NCBI RefSeq assembly: GCF_014211915.1
Contig: NZ_CP060041.1
Location: forward strand, 868,001-932,000
Length of the DNA stretch: 64,000 nucleotides
Origin: Burkholderia cenocepacia
GTDB lineage: Bacteria; Pseudomonadota; Gammaproteobacteria; Burkholderiales; Burkholderiaceae
Reading direction: 5' to 3'
In this document: piece by piece, positions 36,456 to 46,937 of the stretch
Layout: each line of letters begins with the position of its first letter
Numbering within the stretch: position 1 is the stretch's first letter
Notes under the pieces: generated by a model
What the model was told of the DNA's origin: nothing
The model's database searches: none
The model's input: the letters and a program-made list of their open reading frames with translations, nothing else
Program-made: the position numbers and the translations under genes

Positions 36456-37657
36456 GCACGGCCTGGAGCCGCGCCCGCCGCATCCTGTGCGTGCGGCTCG
36501 ACAGCATCGGTGACGTGCTGATGACCACGCCCGCGCTGCGCGCGCTGAAGGAGAGCGGCGCCGATCGCCAACTGACGCTGCTGACGTCGCGCACGGGCGC
36601 CGCGCTCGCGAAGCATCTGCCGATGGTCGACGACGTGTGGAGCTACGACGCGCCGTGGGTCAAGCATCCCGACGTGCGCGGCGATCCGGTGGCCGATCTC
36701 GACATGATCGACCGACTGCTGGCCGGCCGTTTCGACGCGGCCGTGATCTTCACCGTCTACAGCCAGAACCCGTTGCCCGCCGCGATGATGTGCTGGCTCG
36801 CCGGCATTCCGCTGCGGCTCGCGCATTGCCGCGAGAACCCGTACGAACTGCTGACCGACCGCGTGCCGGAAACCGAGCCGGAATCGCACGTGCGCCACGA
36901 GGTCGCGCGGCAGCTCGCGCTGGTGCGTGCGATCGGCGCGAAGACGTCCGACTGGCGGATGGCGTTCGAGCCGGGCGACGCGGCGCGGCGTGCGGTGCAC
37001 GCGCGCCTGCAGGTCGCGTTGCAGCGCGTCGGCGGCGCGCGTGAGCCGGGAGCGACGCGCGCGCGCTGGCTGGTCGTCCATCCGGGCGCGACCGCCGCGT
37101 CGCGGCGCTGGCCGGCCGAGCGCTTCGGCGAAGCGGCCGCCGCGGTCGCGCCGCTGTTCGACGGCATCGCGGTGACGGGCAGCGCGGACGAACGCGCGCT
37201 GGTCGACGCGGTGTGCGAACGGGCGGGGCCGCGCGCGGTGCCGCTGGCCGGCGTGTTGCCGCTCGGCGAACTCGGCGCGCTGATCGAGACGGCCGACCTG
37301 CTGCTGTCGAACAATAGCGGCCCCGTGCATCTCGCGGCCGCGCTCGGCACGCCGGTGGTCGACCTGTACGCGCTGACCAATCCGCAGCACACGCCGTGGC
37401 GGGTGCCGCACCGTGTGCTGAACGTCGACGTGCCGTGCCGCAACTGCTATCGCAGCGTGTGCAACCAGCCCGGCCATCCGTGCCTGCGCGGCGTGAGCGT
37501 CGACGACGTCGCCGCCGCCGTGCACGCATTGCTGCGCGGCCGCGCGCGCCATGCGCAACGCGCGGCCGAGCGGGCTGCCGCCCACGACGAAGGCGAGCCG
37601 GTCGCGGCGCACGCATCGAACGTGATTCCGTTCGCGCACGCCATCACGAGGAACTGA
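36452..37657 (+). CDS. Glycosyltransferase family 9 (heptosyltransferase-like), first copy
   Basis: A 401-residue GT9 enzyme: N-terminal ILCVRLDSIGDVLMTTPALRALK, and the nucleotide-sugar half with VVHPGATAASRRWPAERF and LLSNNSGPVHLAAALGTPVV. GT9 enzymes use ADP-heptose. The C-terminus has a short Cys cluster (CRNCYRSVCNQPGHPC) and an Ala/Arg-rich tail. It is translationally coupled to the GmhB-like gene by ATGA overlap, and the carbamoyltransferase starts three bases after its stop. Confidence 0.88.
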   Translation: MSTAWSRARRILCVRLDSIGDVLMTTPALRALKESGADRQLTLLTSRTGAALAKHLPMVDDVWSYDAPWVKHPDVRGDPVADLDMIDRLLAGRFDAAVIFTVYSQNPLPAAMMCWLAGIPLRLAHCRENPYELLTDRVPETEPESHVRHEVARQLALVRAIGAKTSDWRMAFEPGDAARRAVHARLQVALQRVGGAREPGATRARWLVVHPGATAASRRWPAERFGEAAAAVAPLFDGIAVTGSADERALVDAVCERAGPRAVPLAGVLPLGELGALIETADLLLSNNSGPVHLAAALGTPVVDLYALTNPQHTPWRVPHRVLNVDVPCRNCYRSVCNQPGHPCLRGVSVDDVAAAVHALLRGRARHAQRAAERAAAHDEGEPVAAHASNVIPFAHAITRN

Positions 37658-37660
37658 CGC

Positions 37661-39406
37661 ATGCCTGAATCGACCTATACGCTCGGCATCAACGCCGCCT
37701 TCCACGACAGCGCCGCGTGCATCGTGCGCGACGGCGTCGTGATCGCGGCGGCCGAGGACGAACGCTTCACGCACGTGAAGCACGCGAAGCGCCCGGTGCC
37801 GTTCTCGACCTGGGAGCTGCCTTTCCACGCGATCGACTATTGCCTCGCGGAAGCCGGCATCACGCTCGCGGATGTCGACCACGTCGCGTATTCGTACGAC
37901 CCGTGGTTCGAACTCGACCGCGAAGGCACGGCGCCGGCACTGACCTTGCCGCTGTCGCCGTCCGCGCATGCGCCGCGCGAGGATGGCGCGTCGCCGTGGC
38001 ATCCGCTGTTCCTGTCGTCGATCGTCAACGCGCCGCGCCAGCTCGCGGGCGGCGCGCCGCATCACCTGCAGCGGCGCTTTCGCGGCGTCACGCACGACGG
38101 GCCGTTCCGCTGGCATTTCATCGAACACCATCTCGCGCACGAGGCGAGCGCGTTTCTCGCGGCGCCGTTCGAGCGCTGCGCGGTGATGACGATGGACGGG
38201 CGCGGCGAGCGCGCGACGACGAGCTACGGCGTGTTCGACGGCCGCGCGTACCGGCGGCTCGGGCAGGTCAACCTGCCGCATTCGCTCGGGCTGCTGTACG
38301 AGCGCTTGACCCGCTATCTCGGCTTCCTGCACTCGTCCGACGAATACAAGGTGATGGCGCTCGCGTCGTACGGCAAGCCGGTGTTCGCCGACGAGATGCG
38401 CAAGCTGGTGCGGTATCGCGGCGAAGGGCGCTACGACGTGCTCGACGCGGATCTCGCGGCGCTGTTCGGCCCGGCGCGCGAACGCGGCGGCCCGATCGAG
38501 CCGCATCACTGCGACATCGCGCATGCGTTGCAACTGGTGCTCGAGGAGACGACGCTGCAGGCGGTCGACTGGCTCGCCGCCGAGACCGGCGAGCGGCAGC
38601 TCGCGATGGCGGGCGGCGTCGCGCTGAATTGCGTGATGAACGCGCGGATTCGCGATCGCGGCCCGTTCGACGACGTATGGGTGCAGCCGGCCGCCGGCGA
38701 TGCGGGCACCGCGCTCGGCGCCGCGCTGTGGACCGACTTCCGGATGCGCGGTGCGCGCGGCGACTGGCGGATGGATCACGCGTATCTCGGGCCGGCGTAC
38801 GACGACGACGCGATCGAGGCGTTCCTGAAGGAAGCGCAACTGCCGTACCGGCGCCTTGCCGACGTCGCCGCGCAGACGGCCGCGCTGCTCGCGGCGAACC
38901 GCGTGATCGGCTGGTTCCAGGGGCGCATGGAGTTCGGCCCGCGCGCGCTCGGCGCACGGTCGATCCTCGCGTCGCCGATCGATCCGGACATGCAGCAGAA
39001 GCTGAACCGGATCAAGGATCGCGAGGATTTCCGGCCGGTCGCGCCGGTCGTGCTCGAAGACCGTGCGCATCACTGGTTCAGCGGCGGCCGGCGCACGCCG
39101 CTGCGCGCGCCGTTCATGCTGTTCGTGTACGACGTCGTGCCCGAGCGCGCCGCGAAGATTCCGGCGGTGCGTCACATCGACGGCACCGCGCGCGTGCAGA
39201 CCGTCGACGAAACTCAGCATCCGCTGTTGCATGCGTTGCTGACCGAGTTCGACGCGCTCACCGGCGTGCCGGTGCTCGTCAACACGTCGTTCAACACGCG
39301 CGGCGAACCGATCGTGTGCTCGCCGCGCGACGCGATCGAATGCTTCTGGACCTCGCCGCTCGACGCGCTCGTGATCGGCCCGTTTCTGCTGGAGAAGCCG
39401 CGATGA
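37661..39406 (+). CDS. Carbamoyltransferase (NodU/CmcH family)
   Basis: A 581-residue enzyme. The N-terminal ASKHA-type ATPase-like half begins TLGINAAFHDSAACIV and contains HHLAHEASAF and the TMDGRGE metal site. The C-terminal YrdC-like half includes QGRMEFGPRALGARSI and NTSFNTRGEPIV. The family transfers a carbamoyl group from carbamoyl phosphate to a hydroxyl of sugars or antibiotics (Nod factors, tobramycin, cephamycin). Here it probably carbamoylates a heptose or other glycan sugar. It lies tightly between two glycosyltransferases, overlapping the downstream one by four bases. Confidence 0.93.
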   Translation: MPESTYTLGINAAFHDSAACIVRDGVVIAAAEDERFTHVKHAKRPVPFSTWELPFHAIDYCLAEAGITLADVDHVAYSYDPWFELDREGTAPALTLPLSPSAHAPREDGASPWHPLFLSSIVNAPRQLAGGAPHHLQRRFRGVTHDGPFRWHFIEHHLAHEASAFLAAPFERCAVMTMDGRGERATTSYGVFDGRAYRRLGQVNLPHSLGLLYERLTRYLGFLHSSDEYKVMALASYGKPVFADEMRKLVRYRGEGRYDVLDADLAALFGPARERGGPIEPHHCDIAHALQLVLEETTLQAVDWLAAETGERQLAMAGGVALNCVMNARIRDRGPFDDVWVQPAAGDAGTALGAALWTDFRMRGARGDWRMDHAYLGPAYDDDAIEAFLKEAQLPYRRLADVAAQTAALLAANRVIGWFQGRMEFGPRALGARSILASPIDPDMQQKLNRIKDREDFRPVAPVVLEDRAHHWFSGGRRTPLRAPFMLFVYDVVPERAAKIPAVRHIDGTARVQTVDETQHPLLHALLTEFDALTGVPVLVNTSFNTRGEPIVCSPRDAIECFWTSPLDALVIGPFLLEKPR

Positions 39407-40404
39407 ACATGCGCGACACGCACCTGCCGCCCGTGGTGTCGGTGGTCGTGCCGACCTACCGGCGGCCCGATCTGCTCGAACGCTGCCTCGACGCGCTGTG
39501 CGTGCAGGTGTTCGATCCGACCACCTACGAGATCGTCGTCGTGGACGACGATCCGGCCGGCAGTGCGCGCGCCGTCGTCGATGCGTGCCGCGCACGCGTG
39601 ACCGACGTGCCGGTGATCCGCTACATGACCGCGCCCGACACGCAGGGGCCGGCCGGCGCGCGCAACGTCGGCTGGCGCAGCGCGGGCGGTGCGCTGATCG
39701 CATTCACCGACGACGACACGATCCCCGATCCGACCTGGCTGCGCCACGGCGCGGCCGCGCTGTTGGCCGAGCCGTCGGCGTCGGCCGCGGCCGGCCGGAT
39801 CGACGTGCCGGTGCGGCCGCGCCCGACCGACTACGAACGCGACGCGGCGGGGCTCGCGCAGGCGGAATTCGCGACCGCGAACTGCTTCGTGCGGCGCGCG
39901 GCGCTCGAACGCATCGGCGGCTTCGACGAACGCTTCACGCGCGCGTGGCGCGAGGACGCCGACCTGATGTTCGCGCTGCGCGAGCATGCGGGGCCGATCG
40001 TCGACGCCGACGCCGCGCGCATCGTGCATCCGGTGCGCCCCGCGCGCTGGGGATCGAGCATCGGCGCGCAGTCGAAGGTGTATTTCGATGCGCTGTTGTA
40101 CAAGAAGCATCGCACGACCTACCGGCGTCATATCCGGCCGGTGCCGCCCTGGCATTACTACGCGGCCGTGCTCGCCGCGCTCGGCGCGATCGGCTGTTTC
40201 GCGGCCGGCTGGCCGGCGCCGGCCATCGTGTGCGCGGCGGTGTGGGCCGCGATCACTGCGGGGTTCTGCGCGAAACGGCTGCGCGGCACGCAGCTCACGG
40301 TGTCGCATGTGGCCGAGATGATCGTCACGTCCATCGCGATTCCGCCCGTGTCGCTGTACTGGCGCATGCGTGGCGCGCTTCACTTCAGGGTGTTATTCCT
40401 ATGA
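39403..40404 (+). CDS. Glycosyltransferase family 2 with C-terminal membrane segments
   Basis: A 333-residue GT-A enzyme. It has VSVVVPTYRRPDLLERCLDAL at the N-terminus, DDD in AFTDDDTIPD (metal/nucleotide site), and the acceptor-side motif REDADLMFAL. Two hydrophobic helices near the C-terminus (WHYYAAVLAALGAIGCFAAG; IVCAAVWAAITAGF) would anchor it to the inner membrane. It is part of the overlapping gene series, with ATGA overlaps to both neighbours. Donor and acceptor sugars are unknown. Confidence 0.88.
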   Translation: MNMRDTHLPPVVSVVVPTYRRPDLLERCLDALCVQVFDPTTYEIVVVDDDPAGSARAVVDACRARVTDVPVIRYMTAPDTQGPAGARNVGWRSAGGALIAFTDDDTIPDPTWLRHGAAALLAEPSASAAAGRIDVPVRPRPTDYERDAAGLAQAEFATANCFVRRAALERIGGFDERFTRAWREDADLMFALREHAGPIVDADAARIVHPVRPARWGSSIGAQSKVYFDALLYKKHRTTYRRHIRPVPPWHYYAAVLAALGAIGCFAAGWPAPAIVCAAVWAAITAGFCAKRLRGTQLTVSHVAEMIVTSIAIPPVSLYWRMRGALHFRVLFL

Positions 40405-41489
40405 AGCTCGATCCCGGCGTCGATTCCGACGGCTCGCGCGGCCCGAAGCGGATCGCGGTGTTCCGCGCGTTGCAGCTCGGCGACATGCTGTGCGCGGTGC
40501 CCGCGCTGCGCGCGCTGCGACGCGGCGAACCGGATGCGCGCATCACGCTGATCGGGCTGCCGTGGGCGCGCGAGTTCGCATCGCGCTTTTCCGATTACAT
40601 CGACAGCTTCATCGCCTTCCCCGGCGCGCCGGGGCTAGGCGAACAGCCCGAACCCGACGCGGCCACGCGCGAGGCATTCATCGCCGAATGCCGCTCGCGC
40701 GACTTCGATCTCGCGATCCAGCTGCACGGCAGCGGCGCGCACACGAACGCGATCGTCGGGTCGCTCGGCGCGACGCGCACGGCCGGCTTCGTGCCGGCCG
40801 ACGGCGGCACGACCGCGCTCGACTGCGCGCTCGTGTGGCGCGACGACGAACCCGAAGTGACGCGCTATCTGGCGCTCACGCGCAAGCTCGGCTACGCGGA
40901 CTGGGGCGACTACCTCGAATTCCCGCTCGGCGGCCTCGACTACGCGCTGTGGCACGTGCTCTGCGACGAACACGCGCTCGACCCCGGCCGTTACGTGATC
41001 GTCCATCCCGGCGCGCGGATGGCGTCGCGACGCTGGCCGGTCGAACGCTTCGCGCACGCCGCGCGGCAGCTCGCCGACGACGGCTGGCAGATCGTGCTGA
41101 CCGGCACGCGCGCGGAACTGGCGCTGGCGAGCGCGTTCGCCGAGCATCTCGGACGGCCGTGCGTGAACCTGTGCGGCCGCACGCCGCTCGGCGCGCTGGC
41201 CGCGCTGATCGCCCGCGCGCGGCTGCTGTTGTGCAACGACACGGGCGTATCGCACGTCGCGGCCGCGCTTGGCACGCCGAGCATCGTCGTCGCGTGCGGC
41301 AGCGATACGGCCCGCTGGGCGCCGCTCGACACCGAGCGTCATCATGTGCTCGCGAACTACCCGCCGTGCCGGCCGTGCATGTTCGATACGTGCCCGTACG
41401 GGCACGAGTGCGCGACGGCGATCGGCGTCGGCGACGTGATCGGCCGGGCGGGTGAACTGCTCGCGGAGGAGAGACGTCATGTCACGTAA
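40401..41489 (+). CDS. Glycosyltransferase family 9 (heptosyltransferase-like), second copy
   Basis: A 362-residue GT9 enzyme: KRIAVFRALQLGDMLCAVPALRALRR, then IQLHGSGAHTNAIV, VIVHPGARMASRRWPVERF and LLLCNDTGVSHVAAALGTPSIVV. It resembles the 36452 product in layout but is clearly diverged in sequence, so the cluster probably adds two different heptose (or similar) residues. Its stop overlaps the next start by 11 bases. Confidence 0.88.
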   Translation: MKLDPGVDSDGSRGPKRIAVFRALQLGDMLCAVPALRALRRGEPDARITLIGLPWAREFASRFSDYIDSFIAFPGAPGLGEQPEPDAATREAFIAECRSRDFDLAIQLHGSGAHTNAIVGSLGATRTAGFVPADGGTTALDCALVWRDDEPEVTRYLALTRKLGYADWGDYLEFPLGGLDYALWHVLCDEHALDPGRYVIVHPGARMASRRWPVERFAHAARQLADDGWQIVLTGTRAELALASAFAEHLGRPCVNLCGRTPLGALAALIARARLLLCNDTGVSHVAAALGTPSIVVACGSDTARWAPLDTERHHVLANYPPCRPCMFDTCPYGHECATAIGVGDVIGRAGELLAEERRHVT

Positions 41490-42429
41490 GCGGTTGCGCG
41501 TGCTCACCTGGCACGTGCATGGCAACTACCTGTATTACCTGTCGCAGGCGCCGCACGATTTCTACATCGTGACGAAACCGCAGCATCCGCCTGGCTATGC
41601 GGGCCGCGTCGGGCACCTGCCGTGGGGTGACAACGTGCACGAGGTGCCGGCCGAGTGCGTGCGCGACACCGAATTCGACTGCGTGCTGTACCAGCACGCG
41701 AAGCACTACCAGCACGACCGCCTGCGGCTGCTGAGCGAAGCGCAGCGCGCGCTGCCGACGCTGTTCGTCGAGCACGATCCGCCGCGCGAGCATCCGACCG
41801 ACACGCTGCATCCGGTGCAGGACCCGAACGTATTGCTGGTGCACGTGACGCCGTTCAACGCGCTGATGTGGGACAACGGCGTGACGCCGACGCGCGTGAT
41901 CGAGCATGGCGTGCTGATGCCCGAAGGTGTCGAGTATCACGGCACGCTGCCGAAGGGCGTGGCCGTCGTGAACAACCTCGCGCGCCGCGGCCGGCGCCTC
42001 GGCGCGGACCTGTTCGAGGTCGTGCGGCACAGGGTGCCGATCGATCTGGTCGGGATGGGGTCGAGCGAGCTTGGCGGGATCGGCGAGGTGCCGAACCCGG
42101 CGCTGCCGCAGTTCCTGTCGCACTACCGGTTCTTCTTCAATCCGATCCGCTATACGAGCCTCGGGCTCGCGGTGATCGAGGCGATGATGATCGGGTTGCC
42201 GATCGTCGCGCTGGCGACGACCGAGATGGCGCAACTCGTGAAGACCGGCAGCAACGGCGTGGCCGATACGCGGCCGGCCGTGCTGATCGACGCGATGCGG
42301 ATGCTGATCCGCGATCCGGAACTGGCGCGAGAGTGGGGCGCGGCGGCCAAACGCGACGCGTGCGAGCGATTCGGCATCGAGCGGTTCGCGCGCGACTGGG
42401 ACGCCGCATTGCGCGACGTGACGGGGTGA
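41479..42429 (+). CDS. Glycosyltransferase, GT-B type
   Basis: A 316-residue protein with a GT-B-like C-terminal half (GVAVVNNLARRGRRLGADLF; SLGLAVIEAMMIGLPIVALATTEMAQLV; later AKRDACERFGIERFARDWDAAL). The pattern G-x-x-x-E-A-M-x-x-G-x-P is that of GT1/GT4 donors binding nucleotide sugar. The N-terminal half is unusual (LTWHVHGNYLYYLSQAPHDFYIVTK), as in a subgroup of short bacterial transferases. It is the last gene of the operon, 37 bases from the convergent sigma-54 activator gene. Confidence 0.8.
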   Translation: MSRKRLRVLTWHVHGNYLYYLSQAPHDFYIVTKPQHPPGYAGRVGHLPWGDNVHEVPAECVRDTEFDCVLYQHAKHYQHDRLRLLSEAQRALPTLFVEHDPPREHPTDTLHPVQDPNVLLVHVTPFNALMWDNGVTPTRVIEHGVLMPEGVEYHGTLPKGVAVVNNLARRGRRLGADLFEVVRHRVPIDLVGMGSSELGGIGEVPNPALPQFLSHYRFFFNPIRYTSLGLAVIEAMMIGLPIVALATTEMAQLVKTGSNGVADTRPAVLIDAMRMLIRDPELAREWGAAAKRDACERFGIERFARDWDAALRDVTG

Positions 42430-42466
42430 CGGCGTGATGGCGTGACGGCGGCGTGACCCGCCGCAC

Positions 42467-43504
42467 TTACGGCATCGTCGCGGGCGGCGAAGTGGAGGCG
42501 CTGCCGCCGTTCGACGCGTTCGCGGCCGGCGGCGCGCTGCCGCTGGCTGCATTGCGCTCGCTTTCGGGCAGCAGCGCGAGCCGGTTGTACAGCGTTTTCA
42601 GGCTGATGCCGAGCGCCTTGGCGGTGCGCGGCTTGTCGCCGTTGAAATGCCGTAGCGACGCGACGATGAAGCGCTGCTGCGTATGCGCGAGCGTCGTGCC
42701 GATATGCAGCGTCATCGCGTTGTGACGCACTTCCTCGCGCGGCGGCGGGCGGCGCGGCAACTGCAGCTCGATCTGCTCGTCGGCGAGGATGAACGCGCGC
42801 TCCAGCGTATTGCGCAGTTCGCGCACATTGCCGGGCCACGTGTACGCGCGCAGCGCCTTCATCGCCTGTGTCGACAGCCGTTTGCGCGTGCGGTGCCGCG
42901 CGTTCAGCCGTTCGACGATCTGCAGTGCGATATCGCCGACGTCGTCCTCGCGCTGCCGGAGCGCAGGCACGTGCAGCGCGATCGGCGCGATCCGGTAGAA
43001 CAGGTCTTCGCGCAGCGCGCCGCTGCGCAAGGCCTCGACCGGATCGTGATGGGTGGCCGCGACGATCCGCACGTCGAGCGGAATCGCCTCGTGGCCACCC
43101 ACGCGCACGATCGTGTTGGTTTCGAGCGTGCGCAGCAGCTTGACCTGCAATTCGAGCGGCATCTCGGCGATCTCGTCGAGAAACAGCGTGCCGCCGCGCG
43201 CGGCCTCGAACATGCCCACATGTTGTGCAACGGCACCCGTGAAGCTGCCTTTTTCGTGGCCGAACAACTGCGACTCCGCGATGTCCTTCGGAATCGCGCC
43301 GCAATTGACGGGCACGAACGGCCCGCGACGGCGCGGGCTCATGTCGTGAATGAGCCGGGCGACGATATCTTTTCCCGCACCGCTTTCGCCGACCACCAGC
43401 ACACTCACGCGGGTGGCGGCGACGCGCGACACTTTCAGCAGCAGATCCTGAATTGTTCGCGAACGACCGAACAGTCGCGTGCCGTCATCGTCGGATTTCG
43501 ACAT
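42467..43504 (-). CDS. Sigma-54 enhancer-binding protein without receiver domain
   Basis: A 345-residue activator: a central AAA+ domain (Walker A GESGAGKD; GSFTGA loop that contacts sigma-54; Walker [21 protein letters not shown]) and a C-terminal Fis-type helix-turn-helix (AKALGISLKTLYNRL). The N-terminus has only about 25 residues before the AAA+ domain, so no receiver or sensor domain is present, as in PspF. The ATG at 43504 begins MSKSDDDGTRLFGRSR. Activity must be set by concentration or by a partner protein. It is divergent from the second activator gene. Confidence 0.92.
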   Translation of the reverse strand: MSKSDDDGTRLFGRSRTIQDLLLKVSRVAATRVSVLVVGESGAGKDIVARLIHDMSPRRRGPFVPVNCGAIPKDIAESQLFGHEKGSFTGAVAQHVGMFEAARGGTLFLDEIAEMPLELQVKLLRTLETNTIVRVGGHEAIPLDVRIVAATHHDPVEALRSGALREDLFYRIAPIALHVPALRQREDDVGDIALQIVERLNARHRTRKRLSTQAMKALRAYTWPGNVRELRNTLERAFILADEQIELQLPRRPPPREEVRHNAMTLHIGTTLAHTQQRFIVASLRHFNGDKPRTAKALGISLKTLYNRLALLPESERNAASGSAPPAANASNGGSASTSPPATMP

Positions 43505-43835
43505 GGAGTAATAACCGGGTTGGGAAGTTTTGACCGAATGTGTCGTGACCAGGTAAAAAAGGACGTGGCACACGTCGTCTTTCACGTACTCAGAATACCT
43601 TTTATACGGATTCGCCGACATTGAATCTGGCAATGCCATTTACGGCGACAGATAGATTTATTCGATGAGCGGCGAATGCACGACGTCGTTCTTCTATACT
43701 GCTAAGCACTCGTTTTCAGTGCAGGACAGCCTGTCTGCCCGTTCGTGTGCAGCGTCGAAGAGATGACGCGCATGACGCTGCACGTGCCGCGGTGCCGGCC
43801 GATGCACGCGCCGGGCCGCATTACAAGGAGCCTTG
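43505..43835. other. Divergent promoter region between two sigma-54 activator genes
   Basis: About 330 bases, conspicuously A+T-richer than the rest. It contains a TATACT -10-like element (43695-43700, plus strand), ATAAAA-type sequences for the minus gene around 43595-43605, and an inverted repeat TGGCA-A-TGCCA near 43630. No coding frame is supported. Confidence 0.6.
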
Positions 43836-45203
<1,368 letters not shown>

Positions 45204-45220
45204 TGCCGCTACGACCGCGC

Positions 45221-46144
45221 TCATGTTTCCGTTCCGGCCTCGCGGCGCGTATCGCGCTCGAGGCGGCGGCGCATGCGTTCGACGTGCGGCGGGATCGTGC
45301 GTCGTTCGCGCAGGATCCATGGCAGGCCGGCGAACGTGCGTACGATCGCGCGTTCGCGGCGCAGCAGCGGCAGCATGCGCAGGGTATGCCGCCACGCGGC
45401 CGTGGCCGGCCACCTGAGCCACGCGGTCCACACCGCGTTGCGGGCAGCGGTGCGCGCGCGCGTGGGCCGGTCGCGCTGCAGCGACGGGTAGTGATGGACG
45501 GTCAGGCGCGGTGCATACACGAGCCAGTGTCCCGCGCGATACAGGTCGAGCGCGAGCAGCGCTTCCTCGCCGCCGAGGAAGTAGTGCGGATGGTAGCCGC
45601 CCGCGCGCATGAACGCGTCGCGCCGGAACGCGGTCGCGCCGGCCAGCAGCCCGAGGATCGGCCGGCCCGGCAGCGCGACGGGCGCGTCGAGCGGGCTGTC
45701 GGCCATCAGCCGGCAGGTCGGGTCCTCGCGTTCGTCGGGGCCGACCAGCACGCGCGCGGTGACGGCCGCGACGTGCGGATACGCGTCGAGCAGGTTCGCG
45801 GCTTCGGCGATCGAGCCGGGCGCCCACCACGTGTCGTCGTCGCAGAACGCAACGTGGCGCGTGCGGGCGACGGCGACGCCGAGGTTGCGGCCGGCCGCGC
45901 CCAAGTTGCCCGGCGCATGCACCAGCGCGACATGCGGAAAGCGGTCGCGGATCAGCGTGGCCGTGTCGGCGTCCGCCGCGTTGTCGACGACGACGATCGC
46001 CGGCCGGTCGGGCAGCACGGACAGGTGTTCGAGCGTGCGCGCGAGTTCGGCGGCGCGCCGGCAGGTCAGCACGATCGCGGTCACGCGCGGCTCGCCCGGC
46101 GGCAGCGCGACGCGCGCGGGCGTTACGCGGACGTGACGTCGCAT
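45221..46144 (-). CDS. Glycosyltransferase family 2
   Basis: A 307-residue GT-A enzyme: VTAIVLTCRRAAELARTLEHLSVLPDRPAIVVVDNAADAD at the N-terminus, nucleotide/metal site in AFCDDDTWWAPG, and acceptor region GGYHPHYFLGGEEALLALDLYRAG. The basic C-terminus (RRLERDTRREAG) lacks membrane helices, so it is probably peripheral. The ATG at 46144 overlaps the preceding deacetylase gene by 22 bases. The two form a compact operon that likely modifies the same glycan as the cluster to the left. Confidence 0.88.
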   Translation of the reverse strand: MRRHVRVTPARVALPPGEPRVTAIVLTCRRAAELARTLEHLSVLPDRPAIVVVDNAADADTATLIRDRFPHVALVHAPGNLGAAGRNLGVAVARTRHVAFCDDDTWWAPGSIAEAANLLDAYPHVAAVTARVLVGPDEREDPTCRLMADSPLDAPVALPGRPILGLLAGATAFRRDAFMRAGGYHPHYFLGGEEALLALDLYRAGHWLVYAPRLTVHHYPSLQRDRPTRARTAARNAVWTAWLRWPATAAWRHTLRMLPLLRRERAIVRTFAGLPWILRERRTIPPHVERMRRRLERDTRREAGTET

Positions 46145-46818
46145 TCGAGCCGCCAGATCGTTTCGGGTTCGCGGAGAGCGGCACGCATATGAGGTTCCAG
46201 CAGCGTTACCTGGCTCGCGTACGCATCGACGGCGGCGGCTTTCGCGGCGACGCTGTTCGTGTCGCCGGCGGCCGGCGCCGCGACCGGATGCGCGGTCCAG
46301 CCGCGCTCCCGCCATTCGATCACGCGCCTGGCCATCAGCCCGTCGATACGGCGATACGGCACGTCCTCGTAGAAGCGCCAGACGTGCGACGGATCGTCGG
46401 CACGCAGCAGCGACAGCATGGCCGCCTGCACTTGCAGATGATCGCGGTGGAACAGGCCGGCCGGCGCGAGCACGCCGAAGCCCGGGTGCGCGTCGAGCGC
46501 CGCGGCCACGCATGTCGCGATCGCGGTCGACGTCGTCGGTACGCCGTACTGATCGTCGAGGAAATCGAGCCACACGGGGCGGGCGTCGAGCAGCGCGAGC
46601 GCGCGGCGGTCTTCGTCGCGGCGCGCGCGCACCGCTTCGTCGGCATGGCGGAAGCCCGCGCGCTGATCCCACGGGGGCGCGGGCGTGCCGTGCGGCGGGA
46701 TGCCCGCGAACACGGTGACGACGATCGAGCCGGGCGCCTGCGCGAGCAGTTGCCCGCAACTGAAGACGGCATCGTCGAGATGCGGCGAGACGACGAGCCA
46801 GCGTGTCGGGTCGGGCAT
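46123..46818 (-). CDS. PIG-L family N-deacetylase
   Basis: A 231-residue protein of the LmbE/PIG-L zinc deacetylase family. The zinc/catalytic motif is SPHLDDAVFSCG (canonical P-H-x-D-D), with further ligands in FHRDHLQVQAA. These enzymes remove acetyl groups from N-acetylglucosamine-type sugars. The ATG at 46818 starts directly at the first strand; the longer open frame upstream is not credible. It is coupled to a GT2 gene, suggesting deacetylation of a sugar that is then transferred. Confidence 0.9.
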   Translation of the reverse strand: MPDPTRWLVVSPHLDDAVFSCGQLLAQAPGSIVVTVFAGIPPHGTPAPPWDQRAGFRHADEAVRARRDEDRRALALLDARPVWLDFLDDQYGVPTTSTAIATCVAAALDAHPGFGVLAPAGLFHRDHLQVQAAMLSLLRADDPSHVWRFYEDVPYRRIDGLMARRVIEWRERGWTAHPVAAPAAGDTNSVAAKAAAVDAYASQVTLLEPHMRAALREPETIWRLECDVTSA

Positions 46819-46869
46819 GGCGTGAAGTTCTCCATCGTGAGCGGCCGGGCCGCCGGTTCCGATCGGCCA

Positions 46870-46883
46870 GCATGCGTCGTGCC
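46870..46883 (-). promoter_or_regulatory. Possible sigma-54 promoter signature (GGCACGACGCATGC)
   Basis: Minus strand GG-N10-GC, perfect -24 half and ATGC at -12. It lies 52 bases before the PIG-L start. Confidence 0.45.
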
Positions 46884-46937
46884 CGCGGGCGGCGCCCGCG
46901 CCGGCCGCTGTCGAGTGTCCCCGCAGGAGCGTGTCCA

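Noticed and set aside
42430..42466. GTGACGGCGTGATGGCGTGACGG-type short repeats between convergent genes
   Set aside because: They are too short and imperfect to assign; probably simple-sequence drift at a gene end.
43628..43642. TGGCAATGCCATTTA before the response-regulator gene as a sigma-54 promoter
   Set aside because: It has GG followed at N10 by TA, not GC. The element is better seen as a small inverted repeat.
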